Notes: a model not told the origin generated them from the letters alone. Shown: positions 17,613-27,401, counted from the first letter of the stretch. The stretch is DNA of 64,000 bases from Alteromonas sp. KUL42 (GCF_006538325.1 NZ_BJKK01000010.1:124001-188000), one strand, 5' to 3'. A program made the numbers and translations.

Positions 17613-18491
17613 TTAAAAAAAGCTGTCATCCATGCCCATTTGCGATTTCGCTGAATCTAGCGCGTCAGCGCCTACTTTTGCCATTCTGTTGTATTCACCC
17701 CTTAACCAGGTTTTAAACGCAGCTTTCATTTTGCCGCCTTTAACATGGTGCGCTATGCTCATACCTATACTTACCGAAAAGCCTATTCCCAGCTGGGTAA
17801 ATGCGGTAACAACTTCGGCGTCGCTTTTGATATCGCCCATAAACATAAAGGCCGTAGCCAACACCCACGGTAGGTGCCACCAGCCAATAGAATTTGAATG
17901 TACAACATTAAAAAGTGTATCAGAGGCTATACCTTGAAAAACCAGTTCATGCCCAGACTCTGTATCGCTGTGATGCACAATAACCGAGGGCTGCGTGGTG
18001 TCGTTCCAGCTTTGGCCAAAAACGTTGCCTGATGAAATAACATCGGTGGTTTCTGACTCTGCGCGTTTGTGGTAAAGCCAACCCAAACTCACCAATTGAC
18101 CCGAAGAGATTTTCTTAAGATCTAAATCGACTAATCGAAATTTAGCGATATTACCACTTGCGTCTTTTACTGTGAGGTAATCGTAGTGCGTAACAACGGT
18201 TTGAACGTCTACATCTTTCACGTAGGTGTGGCCTTTACGTGTTACCCCTTTTCTTTTAGTAACAACATTGTGGCTGCTTTTGTCTTTTTCGTGTTCTTGT
18301 ACCACAAAGTGTTGCCACTTAACTTGCACACTTTCTATCTTTCCTTTGCCTTTACTGTTGTAAAACTTGGTATAAACGTCGCTTTGTTGTGTTTTTTGCA
18401 AGGTCTCAAAAATACTTTTCTTTATTATTTTGGCCAATGCAATTTGCTTCATTTCGCCTTCAACCAAGCTTTGAACGTCAATATGTTCCAT
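17613..18491 (-). CDS. Membrane protein of unknown function
   Basis: 292 residues without a signal peptide. Residues about 1-190 are soluble-looking and mixed alpha/beta with many charged residues. Two membrane helices follow (about 200-218, starting IGWWHLPWVLATAFMFMG, and about 226-246), then a basic helical C-terminal tail. I do not recognise the family. The two-helix hairpin near the C-terminus places both long tails on the same side of the membrane, probably the cytoplasm. It is transcribed toward the kinase genes and divergently from the lipoprotein gene, and nothing ties it functionally to either. Confidence 0.75.
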   Translation of the reverse strand: MEHIDVQSLVEGEMKQIALAKIIKKSIFETLQKTQQSDVYTKFYNSKGKGKIESVQVKWQHFVVQEHEKDKSSHNVVTKRKGVTRKGHTYVKDVDVQTVVTHYDYLTVKDASGNIAKFRLVDLDLKKISSGQLVSLGWLYHKRAESETTDVISSGNVFGQSWNDTTQPSVIVHHSDTESGHELVFQGIASDTLFNVVHSNSIGWWHLPWVLATAFMFMGDIKSDAEVVTAFTQLGIGFSVSIGMSIAHHVKGGKMKAAFKTWLRGEYNRMAKVGADALDSAKSQMGMDDSFF

Positions 18492-18572
18492 TGTTCTCTC
18501 CTGCGTGTGTCAGTAACTACACAAGATACAGCGCGAAAAAAAACGCAACCAGACACGTATTTACTTTTAAAT

Positions 18573-18622
18573 ACCGTAATAAAAATCATCAAAATATTTT
18601 TCTTTTTTTATTACGGTTTTTT
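18573..18622 (+). terminator. Orphan terminator-like hairpin in a divergent region
   Basis: Arms ACCGTAATAAAAA (18573-18585) and TTTTTATTACGGT (18605-18617) pair perfectly over 13 bp, and six T follow on the plus strand. No plus-strand gene lies directly upstream; the hairpin lies 75 bases before the lipoprotein start. It could be an attenuator in a long leader or protect against antisense transcription. Very AT-rich, so chance is possible. Confidence 0.4.
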
Positions 18623-18697
18623 CTAAGCATTACGTGGCTTACTTATCATCGAAGGTCGGTTTATGTTGTGCCATAGGTAAATAAAGGGAATGGCAAC

Positions 18698-20611
18698 ATG
18701 AACAGAGCAATAGCAATACTAAGCAGTTTATTGATATTAAGTGCTTGTGGTGGAGGTGGCGGTGACGCCTCTTCAGGTTCGGGGAACCCCAGTAATGGGG
18801 GCAACGGTGGTGGTGGCGTTACGGTGAATAATGCACCAGTGTTATCACCAATTGCCAATTTCTCGATGGATGAAAATACCACTACTACCATCTCACTTCA
18901 GGCGTCAGATGCTGACGGCGATGCGCTTACTTTTGATGTAAGTAGTACAGCTGCTGTTACAACCAGTACCTCGCAGAATAGCCTTCAAATTACTGCCGGA
19001 GAAGTAGAGGAAAATACCGATGTTACTGTGTCGGTTACGGTTAACGACGGTAATGGGGGATCAGATAGCCAGCAATTTACTATAACGGTTAACAACATCA
19101 TTATTAACACGCCGCCAAGCGTTGTTTTATCTTCCGAGCAACTTGAACTTGTTCCACAGCAACAAGAAATTCTTACCGCAACATTATCTGATGCTGAAAG
19201 CGATGTGGCTGACTTGGATACAGGGATATCTGTTAGTGATCCCAGCGTACTAACAGCAGGCATTATGGGTGATGGCAATGTGGAAGTTATTGCCTTAAGC
19301 GAAGGAACTTCGGTAATTACCTATACGGTATGGGATGAAGAAGGGCTTTCTTCAACGGCACAAGTAAATGTGACTGTTTTGCCAGAACCGGATGAGCCCA
19401 ATGAAGCTCCTGACTTTACCATTGCCAATGAATTCGAAGGCAATAAAGTACGCATTTATCACGACAGAGAAACCGTTCTCAATGTCATTATTAACGACCC
19501 CGACTCATCTGCCCATTACTTAACGATGGAGAGATTCGAAGCTATTGCTGGATCAGAGAGCTTTCTCAATTCTTATCTCGTCAACAACGCCAATAGAACG
19601 ATTACTTTTGATATGAAAGCACTACCCATCAACCAGGATGAGATGCGGTTTGAGGTGGAACTTAAGGTAGTAGATGACAGTGATAACGAAACAACCAAGG
19701 TTTATGAATTAATAGTAGAAAAGTCTGACAACGCAGCGCCTATTTTCACATTTAGCGAAAAAGAAGGGGCATTCATTATTGTTAAGCAAAATGGAACAAC
19801 GGAAATAACCTACACCATTGAAGATGACGACGTGTCGAAAGTAAAAATTGAGGGTGTTGAATATTGGTACGGCGATCAAGAGAAATTCGATGTTCAGCTT
19901 GATGAAGAAAACAACGGGTTTACTGTGCATACGGAAAATGTGGAAGTAGAAGACGCTTATGGGTTCGCTATTAAATATTCCGATGTAAGCCTGGTGGGTA
20001 CGGTGAATGTTGAGTTAATGGTTGGGGCTACTTTTGGTGAAGACGAGCAAGAAATGCTTGATCGTAAGCATCGTATGTTCAAAGCCCGAGAATCTATTAA
20101 GGAGTATGTGCATATCGGTGTGTTCTACTCGCAAGTGCTAGAAAATATGGGAGTTATAACTCAACAGCAAGCGGAAGACTTTATAGAGCGACTAGACGTG
20201 GACGATTCTGAGGAATATGGCTACGGCAGATTTAATCTCTACCTCAATAATATTGATTACTACATTACTATTGGTGAATTCAAGGATGAAGGCTTCAAGA
20301 GCTCTTACATAACTGTACTTGATAATTTGTTTGAGCTAGCGATGTCGATGGGGCAAGAATATTATGCCATTTTAAATGAAATGGCGGGGATGTCTTTAGG
20401 CGTGCTTCCTGAAATTACCTTTGAAAGAGAGTTGAACGAATACGACGAGGTGAACAATTATTTTAGTCGGTTTGTAGGTGTCGAGTTGTACGGTGAGTAT
20501 ATAGACGATGAGTGGGTGTTTGATGCGCAGTATTCGTTTATGAATGCCATTCAGGCAAGAATGATTGAAAACGCATCGCGCTATATTGATGAAGATAAGC
20601 AAGGTAACTAA
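18698..20611 (+). CDS. Cell-surface lipoprotein with cadherin/Ig-like repeats
   Basis: 637 residues. The signal peptide ends in the lipobox LSAC with lipidated Cys17, followed by a Gly/Ser-rich linker to about 42. Domain 1 (about 45-132) is cadherin-like with DADGDALTFDV and VNDGNGGSDSQQFTITV calcium-type motifs. Domain 2 (about 137-230) and two further segments (about 235-345 and 348-445) look like Ig-type beta sandwiches. The last 190 residues are helical and acidic, of unknown type. AAGGGAAT precedes the ATG. It is followed after 53 bases by a subtilase gene on the same strand, probably one transcript; it may serve as surface partner or substrate of the protease (inference). Confidence 0.85.
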   Translation: MNRAIAILSSLLILSACGGGGGDASSGSGNPSNGGNGGGGVTVNNAPVLSPIANFSMDENTTTTISLQASDADGDALTFDVSSTAAVTTSTSQNSLQITAGEVEENTDVTVSVTVNDGNGGSDSQQFTITVNNIIINTPPSVVLSSEQLELVPQQQEILTATLSDAESDVADLDTGISVSDPSVLTAGIMGDGNVEVIALSEGTSVITYTVWDEEGLSSTAQVNVTVLPEPDEPNEAPDFTIANEFEGNKVRIYHDRETVLNVIINDPDSSAHYLTMERFEAIAGSESFLNSYLVNNANRTITFDMKALPINQDEMRFEVELKVVDDSDNETTKVYELIVEKSDNAAPIFTFSEKEGAFIIVKQNGTTEITYTIEDDDVSKVKIEGVEYWYGDQEKFDVQLDEENNGFTVHTENVEVEDAYGFAIKYSDVSLVGTVNVELMVGATFGEDEQEMLDRKHRMFKARESIKEYVHIGVFYSQVLENMGVITQQQAEDFIERLDVDDSEEYGYGRFNLYLNNIDYYITIGEFKDEGFKSSYITVLDNLFELAMSMGQEYYAILNEMAGMSLGVLPEITFERELNEYDEVNNYFSRFVGVELYGEYIDDEWVFDAQYSFMNAIQARMIENASRYIDEDKQGN

Positions 20612-20664
20612 TAGCCTAGTACGCACTTTCATTGCGTTCATCGTTTGTAAATGAGGGATTAATT

Positions 20665-22461
20665 GTGAAAATTTTAAACGTTTTTCTAGTAATAACTATG
20701 GCATTTAGTGCTATGCCAGCCATAGGCAATACACTCCATTCAAAGCCTGTACACAATACTTCTGCAACAGGTTTAAGTGAAAATGCAACAGATGGCTATT
20801 ATGTTGTTAAATTCAAGAATAAAGCGGTGCATCAATCTATTGTTGATGCAAAAAAAGCGAGTGTTGGCTCTTCGGTAGAAGCTCAGTCGTATGGACAAGG
20901 GGTTATTGCCAGCTTGAATGCCGAACACAAGAGAACGCTGGTGTTAGGAGCCGACCTTCTCAAAGTGAATTTACAGGGTAAAAGCGCAGATCATATGTTA
21001 ATTGAATTAATGAATTCAGGGCAATTTGAGTATGTTGAGAAGCTGCAAATTTATCGTCCATTTGAATTTGATGAGACTGAATACAATGATGAGAGCTACA
21101 GTTATCAAAGATATTTTGGTAATTGGTCCCATGACTTAAAAGAAGGTTCGGGGTTTGCGCAAATGCGTTCGTCAACGGTGAATAACCTTGGCCGAAAGGT
21201 AAGGGTTGCCGTGATCGATACGGGGTCTTATCGTCATGAAGATATTGATTTTGTCGGTGGCTATGACTTTGTTACCTACGAAGGCGTAGACGACGATGGC
21301 AATATTATTGAAACAGAACGTGATCCTGACCCAACCGATGAGTATTTTAACGAAGAGACCGGTGAAACCTGCAACAATGGTCACGGACTAGCCGTTTCAA
21401 GCATGATTGCCGCCAAGGCCAATAACGGTACTGGCATGGTTGGTGCCGTGGATGCCGATATGGTTGAGATAGTACCGGTTCGTGCACTAGGTTGTGATGG
21501 TGGCTCTAATACCGATATTATGGAAGGAGTCTTGTGGGCGGCGGGTGAGAGTATAGAAGGTGTGCCCGATATAGAAGAGCCCGTCGATATTGTTAATATG
21601 AGCCTTGGCGGGTTTACTAATGGCGGCTGTCCTAAATGGGAACAAGACGTTTTTGACCGCCTACACGAGCTTGGCGTAACGGTTGTGGTAGCGGCAGGTA
21701 ATGAAAATACAAATGTAGTTGACGTTATTCCAGCTTCTTGCACACGCGTTATAACGGTTGCAGCAACGGATGAGCGAGGCGATAAAGCGGAATTCTCTAA
21801 TTATGGTGAAAAAGTGGATATTTCCACATTTGGTACTAATGTATTGGGGGCCTTTTTATCTACAACAGAAGATGACCAATATTCAATTGGCGGTGGAACC
21901 AGCTATTCAGCACCATTAGTAGCAGCAACCGCAGCAAGTTTGCGTTTGAAGTACCCCTCCTTAACCCCTGAACAAATTGAATCTATTATAAAGTCTAGCG
22001 CTGCAGACAACAGTGAGTTTGACGGTGCCGAAACGGTTTGTGGCAGAAGAGATTGCGGAACCGGTATTCTACAAGCGGATATTGTCATTGCCGCCATCAA
22101 TAATGCTTCACAAGTAACAAGCTATCACGTCGCCCATAGGTATGAAGGTTATGACTCTGAAGGTGATGAAACATGGTTAGACGAAATGTCTGCCTATGTT
22201 AATGCTTGTCAGCTTGTTAAATATCAATGGGGAAATTTAGGTACCGAAGTTGATGGTGTGTCGTATAAGCTTTTCTTAAGTCAAAATGGCGGTGAAAAGA
22301 CCGAGCTTGAAACTATAACTATTCCTCAAAAGGTTATTGAGTTGCCAAAAAATTCAATACTTTCAGTGCAAGCCTGTGTGGATGGTAATTGTGGAGAAAT
22401 GCTTGATATGCCAGCCGACAACCTAGCTTACCCCGCAGTATGTGAAAGCAGTGCCGAGTAA
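20665..22461 (+). CDS. Secreted subtilisin-like serine protease (S8 family)
   Basis: 598 residues from GTG20665, chosen because GAGGGATT precedes it and the product then begins with a normal signal peptide (MKILNVFLVITMAFSA). An inhibitor-I9-like propeptide spans about 35-135. The catalytic domain carries Asp in VAVIDTG, His in NNGHGLAVSSM, the oxyanion Asn in AAGNE and Ser in GGTSYSAPLVA. About 120 C-terminal residues with several cysteines follow the catalytic domain. Expected to be exported and self-processed. Paired with the upstream lipoprotein gene and closed by a strong terminator. Confidence 0.92.
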   Translation: MKILNVFLVITMAFSAMPAIGNTLHSKPVHNTSATGLSENATDGYYVVKFKNKAVHQSIVDAKKASVGSSVEAQSYGQGVIASLNAEHKRTLVLGADLLKVNLQGKSADHMLIELMNSGQFEYVEKLQIYRPFEFDETEYNDESYSYQRYFGNWSHDLKEGSGFAQMRSSTVNNLGRKVRVAVIDTGSYRHEDIDFVGGYDFVTYEGVDDDGNIIETERDPDPTDEYFNEETGETCNNGHGLAVSSMIAAKANNGTGMVGAVDADMVEIVPVRALGCDGGSNTDIMEGVLWAAGESIEGVPDIEEPVDIVNMSLGGFTNGGCPKWEQDVFDRLHELGVTVVVAAGNENTNVVDVIPASCTRVITVAATDERGDKAEFSNYGEKVDISTFGTNVLGAFLSTTEDDQYSIGGGTSYSAPLVAATAASLRLKYPSLTPEQIESIIKSSAADNSEFDGAETVCGRRDCGTGILQADIVIAAINNASQVTSYHVAHRYEGYDSEGDETWLDEMSAYVNACQLVKYQWGNLGTEVDGVSYKLFLSQNGGEKTELETITIPQKVIELPKNSILSVQACVDGNCGEMLDMPADNLAYPAVCESSAE

Positions 22462-22556
22462 TTTATGTCGTGCGATTGTTGTTTCGCGCAAGTGCTAATA
22501 AGCACAAATGTTATGTAGCGCAAGACAAATAAAAGGCAGAAAAAAAGAGGAAGAAA

Positions 22557-22590
22557 AAGGAACTAACACTCGCGTGTTAGTTCCTTTTTT
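22557..22590. terminator. Bidirectional terminator between convergent genes
   Basis: Arms AAGGAACTAACAC and GTGTTAGTTCCTT pair perfectly over 13 bp around TCGC, with T-run after and A-run before, so it works on both strands. It separates the subtilase gene from the convergent TauE-like gene ending at 22596. Confidence 0.9.
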
Positions 22591-22595
22591 GTGCT

Positions 22596-23327
22596 TTAAA
22601 CAATTAGTGCGTAACCCGTTTTACCCAACAACAAAATACCAACCACCAGTAAGGTGATAAAAACAATACGGGTAAAGTGCGCTTGATTTACTTTGTGATG
22701 TAAAACATTGCCAAGCCATGCGCCAATGGCAACACAAGGTACTAAAAAAGCAATATGCTCAATTTGTGACGCTAAGTTGCTATTAAAAATAAACCACACA
22801 GTTAAAAGCGTATTTAGCGAGAACCATACAGTAAGTAAGGTTGCGCGAAATACAGCTTTGTCTAGGGCACTTCGCGCACAGGCGTAAACCAGCAAAGGGC
22901 CACCTGAGGCAAATAAACCGTGGGTAACACCCGCAGAGAATATTAGTGCTTGGCGCACAGTTGCGTGGTGCGCGGGCGCTTCAAGATGGGCAAGAGAGCG
23001 AAGCGCAAACCAACACAAAATAAGGGCAAATATGCCTTCGGCGTAAAGGGTTGGCAAATCGCTCACCAACATAACCCCCACCAATGTGCCCAACCCCATT
23101 AAAGGCAGTATTTGTTTTAACAGAAGATGATAAGAAATATACGCTCGATAGCGGTATACCAGCGGGCCGGTCATTAAAATGTTTAAGGGCACCAACCACT
23201 GCACCAATATTGGAATGTCCATTACTAACGCACCAATGCTCAATGCAATAACGATACTGCCAAAGCCAGTCATGGCTTCAACGGTAAAGGCAATGAATAC
23301 GCCTAATGCCACAACTAAAAAAGTCAT
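22596..23327 (-). CDS. TauE/SafE (TSUP) family membrane transporter
   Basis: 243 residues, about seven to eight membrane helices, opening with the TSUP-type stretch GVFIAFTVEAMTGFGSIVIALS and repeating GVTHGLFASGGPLLVY in the second half. The family exports sulfite, sulfoacetate or other organosulfur and carboxylate anions. It is the last gene of a five-gene minus-strand operon and overlaps the SDR gene by 4 bases. In this context it likely exports or imports an intermediate of the pathway encoded by the monooxygenase, epimerase and SDR. Confidence 0.85.
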   Translation of the reverse strand: MTFLVVALGVFIAFTVEAMTGFGSIVIALSIGALVMDIPILVQWLVPLNILMTGPLVYRYRAYISYHLLLKQILPLMGLGTLVGVMLVSDLPTLYAEGIFALILCWFALRSLAHLEAPAHHATVRQALIFSAGVTHGLFASGGPLLVYACARSALDKAVFRATLLTVWFSLNTLLTVWFIFNSNLASQIEHIAFLVPCVAIGAWLGNVLHHKVNQAHFTRIVFITLLVVGILLLGKTGYALIV

Positions 23328-24136
23328 GTTGTTACCTCAAGTTCACTGGCTAGTCGACGGCGCATTAGCGTTAAGTAAAGGGAAGGCGCAAGGCGGTACA
23401 ACAGGCTTGAAAGATACGTAAAGGTATCGGGGAACAGTCGGGGTTTTCTTTGTTCTGCTGCGCTAATTATGCGGCTTGCCATTAGGGCACTACTGGTTAT
23501 AGCGCCCACCATAGAGCGTTTATGAGTTGCTTTTTCACCTTGACCATTTAACGCATTGTGTTCAATGGGCGTATCTAAAAAGCTGGGGTACACCATTAGT
23601 ATGTGTTTATTGGTGTTATGCCACTCTGCTCGTAACGTTTCAAAATATTGGTGCAATGCCGATTTCGCTGCGCAATAGCCCGCGCGCCCAAGCACAGGCA
23701 TCCAACCAGCCATAGAGCCAATGTTCACAATACAAGCGCGCTCGGTTAATAGCGGTAACAACACTTGGGTAAGTTGCACCGGCGCTAAGTAGTCTATACG
23801 CATCACTTTTTCGATAACTTCAATATGCGTATTGCTTGCCAGCGAACGGTGGGTAATACCGGCGTTGTTGTATAGCGCATCAATACGTAAGTGCTGTTTT
23901 TCCAGCTTTTCGGCTAGGTTGGCAATGGCGCCGCGCTCACTTAAGTCACAGGTGAAATACACACTGCAATGCAGTGAATTAGCTGCGCGTTCTAGCGCCT
24001 TTTCTTGAATATCTATTAATACAAGAAAATGCGTTGTTGATAATTGTTGTGCTAAGGCAAGCCCTAACCCAGATGCAGCCCCTGTAATTAACGCAACAGG
24101 CTTGTTTGCTGTGTTTGTTTGAATCATGATGCTCAA
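23324..24136 (-). CDS. Short-chain dehydrogenase/reductase
   Basis: 270 residues, classical SDR: GAASGLGLALA nucleotide-binding motif near residue 17, NNAGITH, catalytic Ser in NIGSMAG and YCAAK (Tyr/Lys) near 155. The preference for NAD or NADP cannot be settled; the Asp in VLIDIQ at the end of beta-2 favours NAD(H). Overlaps both neighbours by 4 bases, so it is translated as part of the operon. Expected to oxidise or reduce a hydroxyl or keto group on the operon's substrate. Confidence 0.9.
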   Translation of the reverse strand: MSIMIQTNTANKPVALITGAASGLGLALAQQLSTTHFLVLIDIQEKALERAANSLHCSVYFTCDLSERGAIANLAEKLEKQHLRIDALYNNAGITHRSLASNTHIEVIEKVMRIDYLAPVQLTQVLLPLLTERACIVNIGSMAGWMPVLGRAGYCAAKSALHQYFETLRAEWHNTNKHILMVYPSFLDTPIEHNALNGQGEKATHKRSMVGAITSSALMASRIISAAEQRKPRLFPDTFTYLSSLLYRLAPSLYLTLMRRRLASELEVTT

Positions 24137-25062
24137 TACTTAAGATTTTGCTTTACGTAAAAATCGAAAACTTCTCGCGAGGTTTTCTCAGGCTTATAGC
24201 CGAATACGGTTTTTAATGCATGATTATCAAGCACCGGCCGGTAGCGCAAAAAGTCGAGTTGTTCTGCACTGTATTGCGTAAGTTTTAATGCATGACCTGC
24301 TTTCAAAATAAATGAAAGTAAGCCTGAGGGCACTTGTACTAACGGCTTGTTCAACACCTGTGCTATTTCTGCCATTGTCATAGCGCCATCACCGGCAAGG
24401 TTAAACTGCCCCACCTGACTTTGCGCAACCCCTTGGCTGATAATATTGACTACGTCTTCGTCCCAAATAAATACAAAGGGCGAGGGCGAGCCCTTAATTC
24501 CCAACAGCCTTTTTTTGGTAAACAAGTTGGTGATTTGGTTTTTGGTGTGCTCGCCAAGTACAGTGCCAGGACGTAACACCAACTGCTGAAGTTGCGTGTG
24601 GTGATGTCGATAATCGGCAAGCATCTCTTCAACGAGGCGCTTGTGCTGAGAATAGGCAAAGTGATCATTTCCACGCAGAGGATGTTGCTCGTTTAGCCAG
24701 TCAGGGTTATCGGCATGGTAACCATAAGCAGCACCACTGCTGGTAACCGTAATATGAGAAACGCCGTGTGCTACACAACCCTCTAACACATTGCGCGTGC
24801 CATTTACGTCAATATCATAATCTTGAAAGCGGTTGTGACTGGCTTGCATCACGCTGGCAAGGTGAATAACGTGCGTTATTTTGTGAGCGGATATCACGTC
24901 GTGTAATTCGGTTGAGCGAATGTCAACACAGTAATAAGGGTAGAGTTGCTGTGAACTAGGGCGAATATCAATACCCACAATATTGTGCATTGTGCCCAGC
25001 TTCTTAACTAAGCGTTGCCCGATATAGCCTTCGCTACCAGTAATTAAAATATTATGACTCAT
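24133..25062 (-). CDS. NAD-dependent epimerase/dehydratase (extended SDR)
   Basis: 309 residues from the ATG giving MSHNILITGSEGYIG; the frame is open 16 codons further, inside the upstream symporter gene, but the shorter start puts the Rossmann strand at the terminus as usual. GSEGYIGQRL is the nucleotide-binding loop, and YSQHK near residue 145 gives the Tyr/Lys pair. It overlaps the symporter gene by 11 bases and the SDR gene by 4. Acts on a sugar nucleotide or a steroid/lipid ketone; the neighbouring monooxygenase and BASS symporter favour a hydrophobic or organic acid substrate (inference). Confidence 0.88.
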   Translation of the reverse strand: MSHNILITGSEGYIGQRLVKKLGTMHNIVGIDIRPSSQQLYPYYCVDIRSTELHDVISAHKITHVIHLASVMQASHNRFQDYDIDVNGTRNVLEGCVAHGVSHITVTSSGAAYGYHADNPDWLNEQHPLRGNDHFAYSQHKRLVEEMLADYRHHHTQLQQLVLRPGTVLGEHTKNQITNLFTKKRLLGIKGSPSPFVFIWDEDVVNIISQGVAQSQVGQFNLAGDGAMTMAEIAQVLNKPLVQVPSGLLSFILKAGHALKLTQYSAEQLDFLRYRPVLDNHALKTVFGYKPEKTSREVFDFYVKQNLKY

Positions 25063-25966
25063 AAAAGCACCGCGTAGTTGAAGTGTTTTGACGCGCACGT
25101 TTGCGATCACTCATTTGCCAAAAAAGACTTAGGCTTAGCCCCGAAATAAGGTGCCATATCCCCCAAGCCGCGGCGACAATGGCCATGCCCGTAAGGTCGG
25201 AGAAAAAGGTAAAGATAATGCCTAAGCCTAACCCTGAGTTTTGTAGCCCCACTTCAAGGGTAATGGCCCGTCTATCAGGCACGCTTAGTTTTAACGCCGT
25301 GGCACTGCCATAGCCGATAAGTAACGCCATGGCGTTGTGCACAATTACCGCCAATAAAAACAAGCTTGCGCCATCAATGAAACGCTGCCAGTTCATGAAA
25401 AGGGCAATAGCCACAAAACCAAACAGCGTAAATAGCGATATGAAGCGAAAGAATGGCTCGCTTTTTTGTGCAAAATGAGGCCATTGCTGCGCGCAGGCTA
25501 TGCCTAAAACAAGCGGTAGTGCCAATACAAATGCAACAATGGTTAGCATGTCTGTGACCGACACAGAAATATCGCTGAGTAGGGCGTGAGTACGCGGGTT
25601 TATGGCGGCATAAAACATAAAGTTAATTGGCGTAAGCAGGCAGGCCAGCAAACTGGCGATGCCAGTCATACTGACAGAAAGCGCGGTGTTTCCTCCAGAA
25701 AGATAGGTCATTAGGTTTGAAAAGCTGCCGCCAGGGCAGCAACTGACCAGCAGTAAACCAAGGGCAATTTCACTTGGCATAGGAATTAACCACACCAATA
25801 AGCAGGTTAATGCCGGAAGTAAAATGAACTGCGCGGCCATGCCTACCATAGGCCCTACGGGCTGTTTGGCAATTCTTCGAAAATCAGCGGTGGTTAAGCT
25901 TAGCGCAATACCAAACATCATTAATGCCAGTACTGCGTTTAGGGTAAATAAAGTAGCTGAATTCAT
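25052..25966 (-). CDS. Bile acid:sodium symporter family (BASS) transporter
   Basis: 304 residues, about ten membrane helices. Family marks include CCPGGSFSNLMTYLSGGN in the crossover helix 4 region and EVGLQNSGLGLGI for helix 9. These transporters move bile acids, pantothenate, pyruvate or other organic anions with sodium. It follows the monooxygenase gene with no gap (stop and start adjacent at 25966/25967) and overlaps the epimerase gene. Probably supplies the substrate for the operon's oxidoreductases. Confidence 0.9.
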   Translation of the reverse strand: MNSATLFTLNAVLALMMFGIALSLTTADFRRIAKQPVGPMVGMAAQFILLPALTCLLVWLIPMPSEIALGLLLVSCCPGGSFSNLMTYLSGGNTALSVSMTGIASLLACLLTPINFMFYAAINPRTHALLSDISVSVTDMLTIVAFVLALPLVLGIACAQQWPHFAQKSEPFFRFISLFTLFGFVAIALFMNWQRFIDGASLFLLAVIVHNAMALLIGYGSATALKLSVPDRRAITLEVGLQNSGLGLGIIFTFFSDLTGMAIVAAAWGIWHLISGLSLSLFWQMSDRKRARQNTSTTRCFYES

Positions 25967-27262
25967 TTAGGTACTCGTTGCCAGTTCATGCATTTCAGTT
26001 GATAGCGCCGACAAGTAATCTGCTTTATGTACGTAGTAAGCCATGCGCTCTAACGGTAAGTAGTGCATGCCACCGTCAATTCGCTGCCCTGATTTTGCTT
26101 TTACTCTGCTAAAGAAAGCCTCTGCGGTGCGAGGGGCGGTTTGCTGAAGGTGAACCACATGAGCGACCAGTTTGGCTTGTTCATCCCTTCCTTGCCAACC
26201 AAGCCCAGCCGCTTCAACCATACCCATCACGAATAAGTTTGGGTGTAGTGGGTTAAATACATTGAGGTACAACTGCGGTGCATCGCCTTTCCAGTTTAGG
26301 TGCAGACGGTCGATAAACGGGTAATGAAGTTTGTAACCTGTGGCGTGTAAAATAAGGTCATAATGGCCTTTGGTACCATCACTAAAGTCAGCGCCCTCTG
26401 CGGTAAGACTAGAAATACTTGGGCGAACAGTAATATCACCGTGACCTATGTGATGTAAAAACAAAGAGTTAATAACAGGGTGCGACTCATACATTTTGTA
26501 GTCAGGATCAGGCAAACCATAACTGCTCGGCTTTCCTGAAATAAGGCGTACCAATGTGCCGTCTATACGCTGCTTTAACCAATTCGGTAAACGCAATTTA
26601 CCGCCCAAGGTGTCGGTGGGCTTGCCCGCAACAAATTTAGGCAAAAAGTAATACCCGCGACGTACCACCATGTCTACGTGTTTAGCGCGATGAACTGCAT
26701 CAACTGCAATATCGCAGCCGCTGTTGCCACAACCTATAATTAATACTCGCTTATCGGCAAATACATCAGCGCTTCGGTACGACGAACTGTGCATTTGTTC
26801 ACCGTCAAATTGCCCTTTAAATTGCGCCTGCATAGGTTCGTGCAACGTACCGTTGGCTAATAAAACACCTGCTGCAATCACTTCGTATTGTCGCTCGTCA
26901 CAACGGTAGATAACGCGCCATTCACCATTAAGGGGTTCAACACGTTCTACCCAGCAATTAAATTTGTAGTGTTTATATAAATCAAAGTGTGTTGCGTAAT
27001 CTTGAAAATAACGCTTCAGCTGGTCGTGACGCGGATAGGTAGCTACGTCTTCTCGCATGGGAAAGTCTTCAAATTCCGTCATGCGTTTTGATGAGATCAA
27101 ATGTGCAGAGTCATACATGGTACTGGTAGGACTATCAATGTCCCATAGCCCACCAACGTCGCTGTGCGCCTCTAAACCTAAAACATTAATTCCTTTCTCG
27201 GCTAATCGTCTTACTGTGCAAAGTCCCATAGGGCCAGCACCAATTACGACATAAGGTTTCAT
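25967..27262 (-). CDS. Flavin-containing monooxygenase
   Basis: 431 residues from ATG27262, which follows AAGAGAA; the open frame extends 22 codons upstream but that stretch lacks the fold. FAD site GAGPMGLC at residue 7, NADPH site GCGNSGCD near 180, and between them an FMO-type fingerprint region. The sequence is FMO-like rather than Baeyer-Villiger-specific; oxidation of S, N or a ketone are all possible. It is the first gene of the five-gene operon and is divergent from the AraC regulator at 27402, which is the likely regulator. Confidence 0.9.
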   Translation of the reverse strand: MKPYVVIGAGPMGLCTVRRLAEKGINVLGLEAHSDVGGLWDIDSPTSTMYDSAHLISSKRMTEFEDFPMREDVATYPRHDQLKRYFQDYATHFDLYKHYKFNCWVERVEPLNGEWRVIYRCDERQYEVIAAGVLLANGTLHEPMQAQFKGQFDGEQMHSSSYRSADVFADKRVLIIGCGNSGCDIAVDAVHRAKHVDMVVRRGYYFLPKFVAGKPTDTLGGKLRLPNWLKQRIDGTLVRLISGKPSSYGLPDPDYKMYESHPVINSLFLHHIGHGDITVRPSISSLTAEGADFSDGTKGHYDLILHATGYKLHYPFIDRLHLNWKGDAPQLYLNVFNPLHPNLFVMGMVEAAGLGWQGRDEQAKLVAHVVHLQQTAPRTAEAFFSRVKAKSGQRIDGGMHYLPLERMAYYVHKADYLSALSTEMHELATST

Positions 27263-27401
27263 CTTGGTGTTCTCTTTCTTAAAGTATGAAAAGAAGATTA
27301 ACAAAGATTTTACACTTTCACCTTGCACACAAAGGACAAAAAACTAGTTAATTCGGGTCATGCAAAGTATGCTTAAGCCAATAACGCTTTTTCTTTGAGT
27401 A

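Noticed and set aside
18186..18626. 146-codon plus-strand frame antisense to the unknown membrane protein
   Set aside because: Phe/Cys/Leu-rich shadow of the opposite-strand gene, with no ribosome site.
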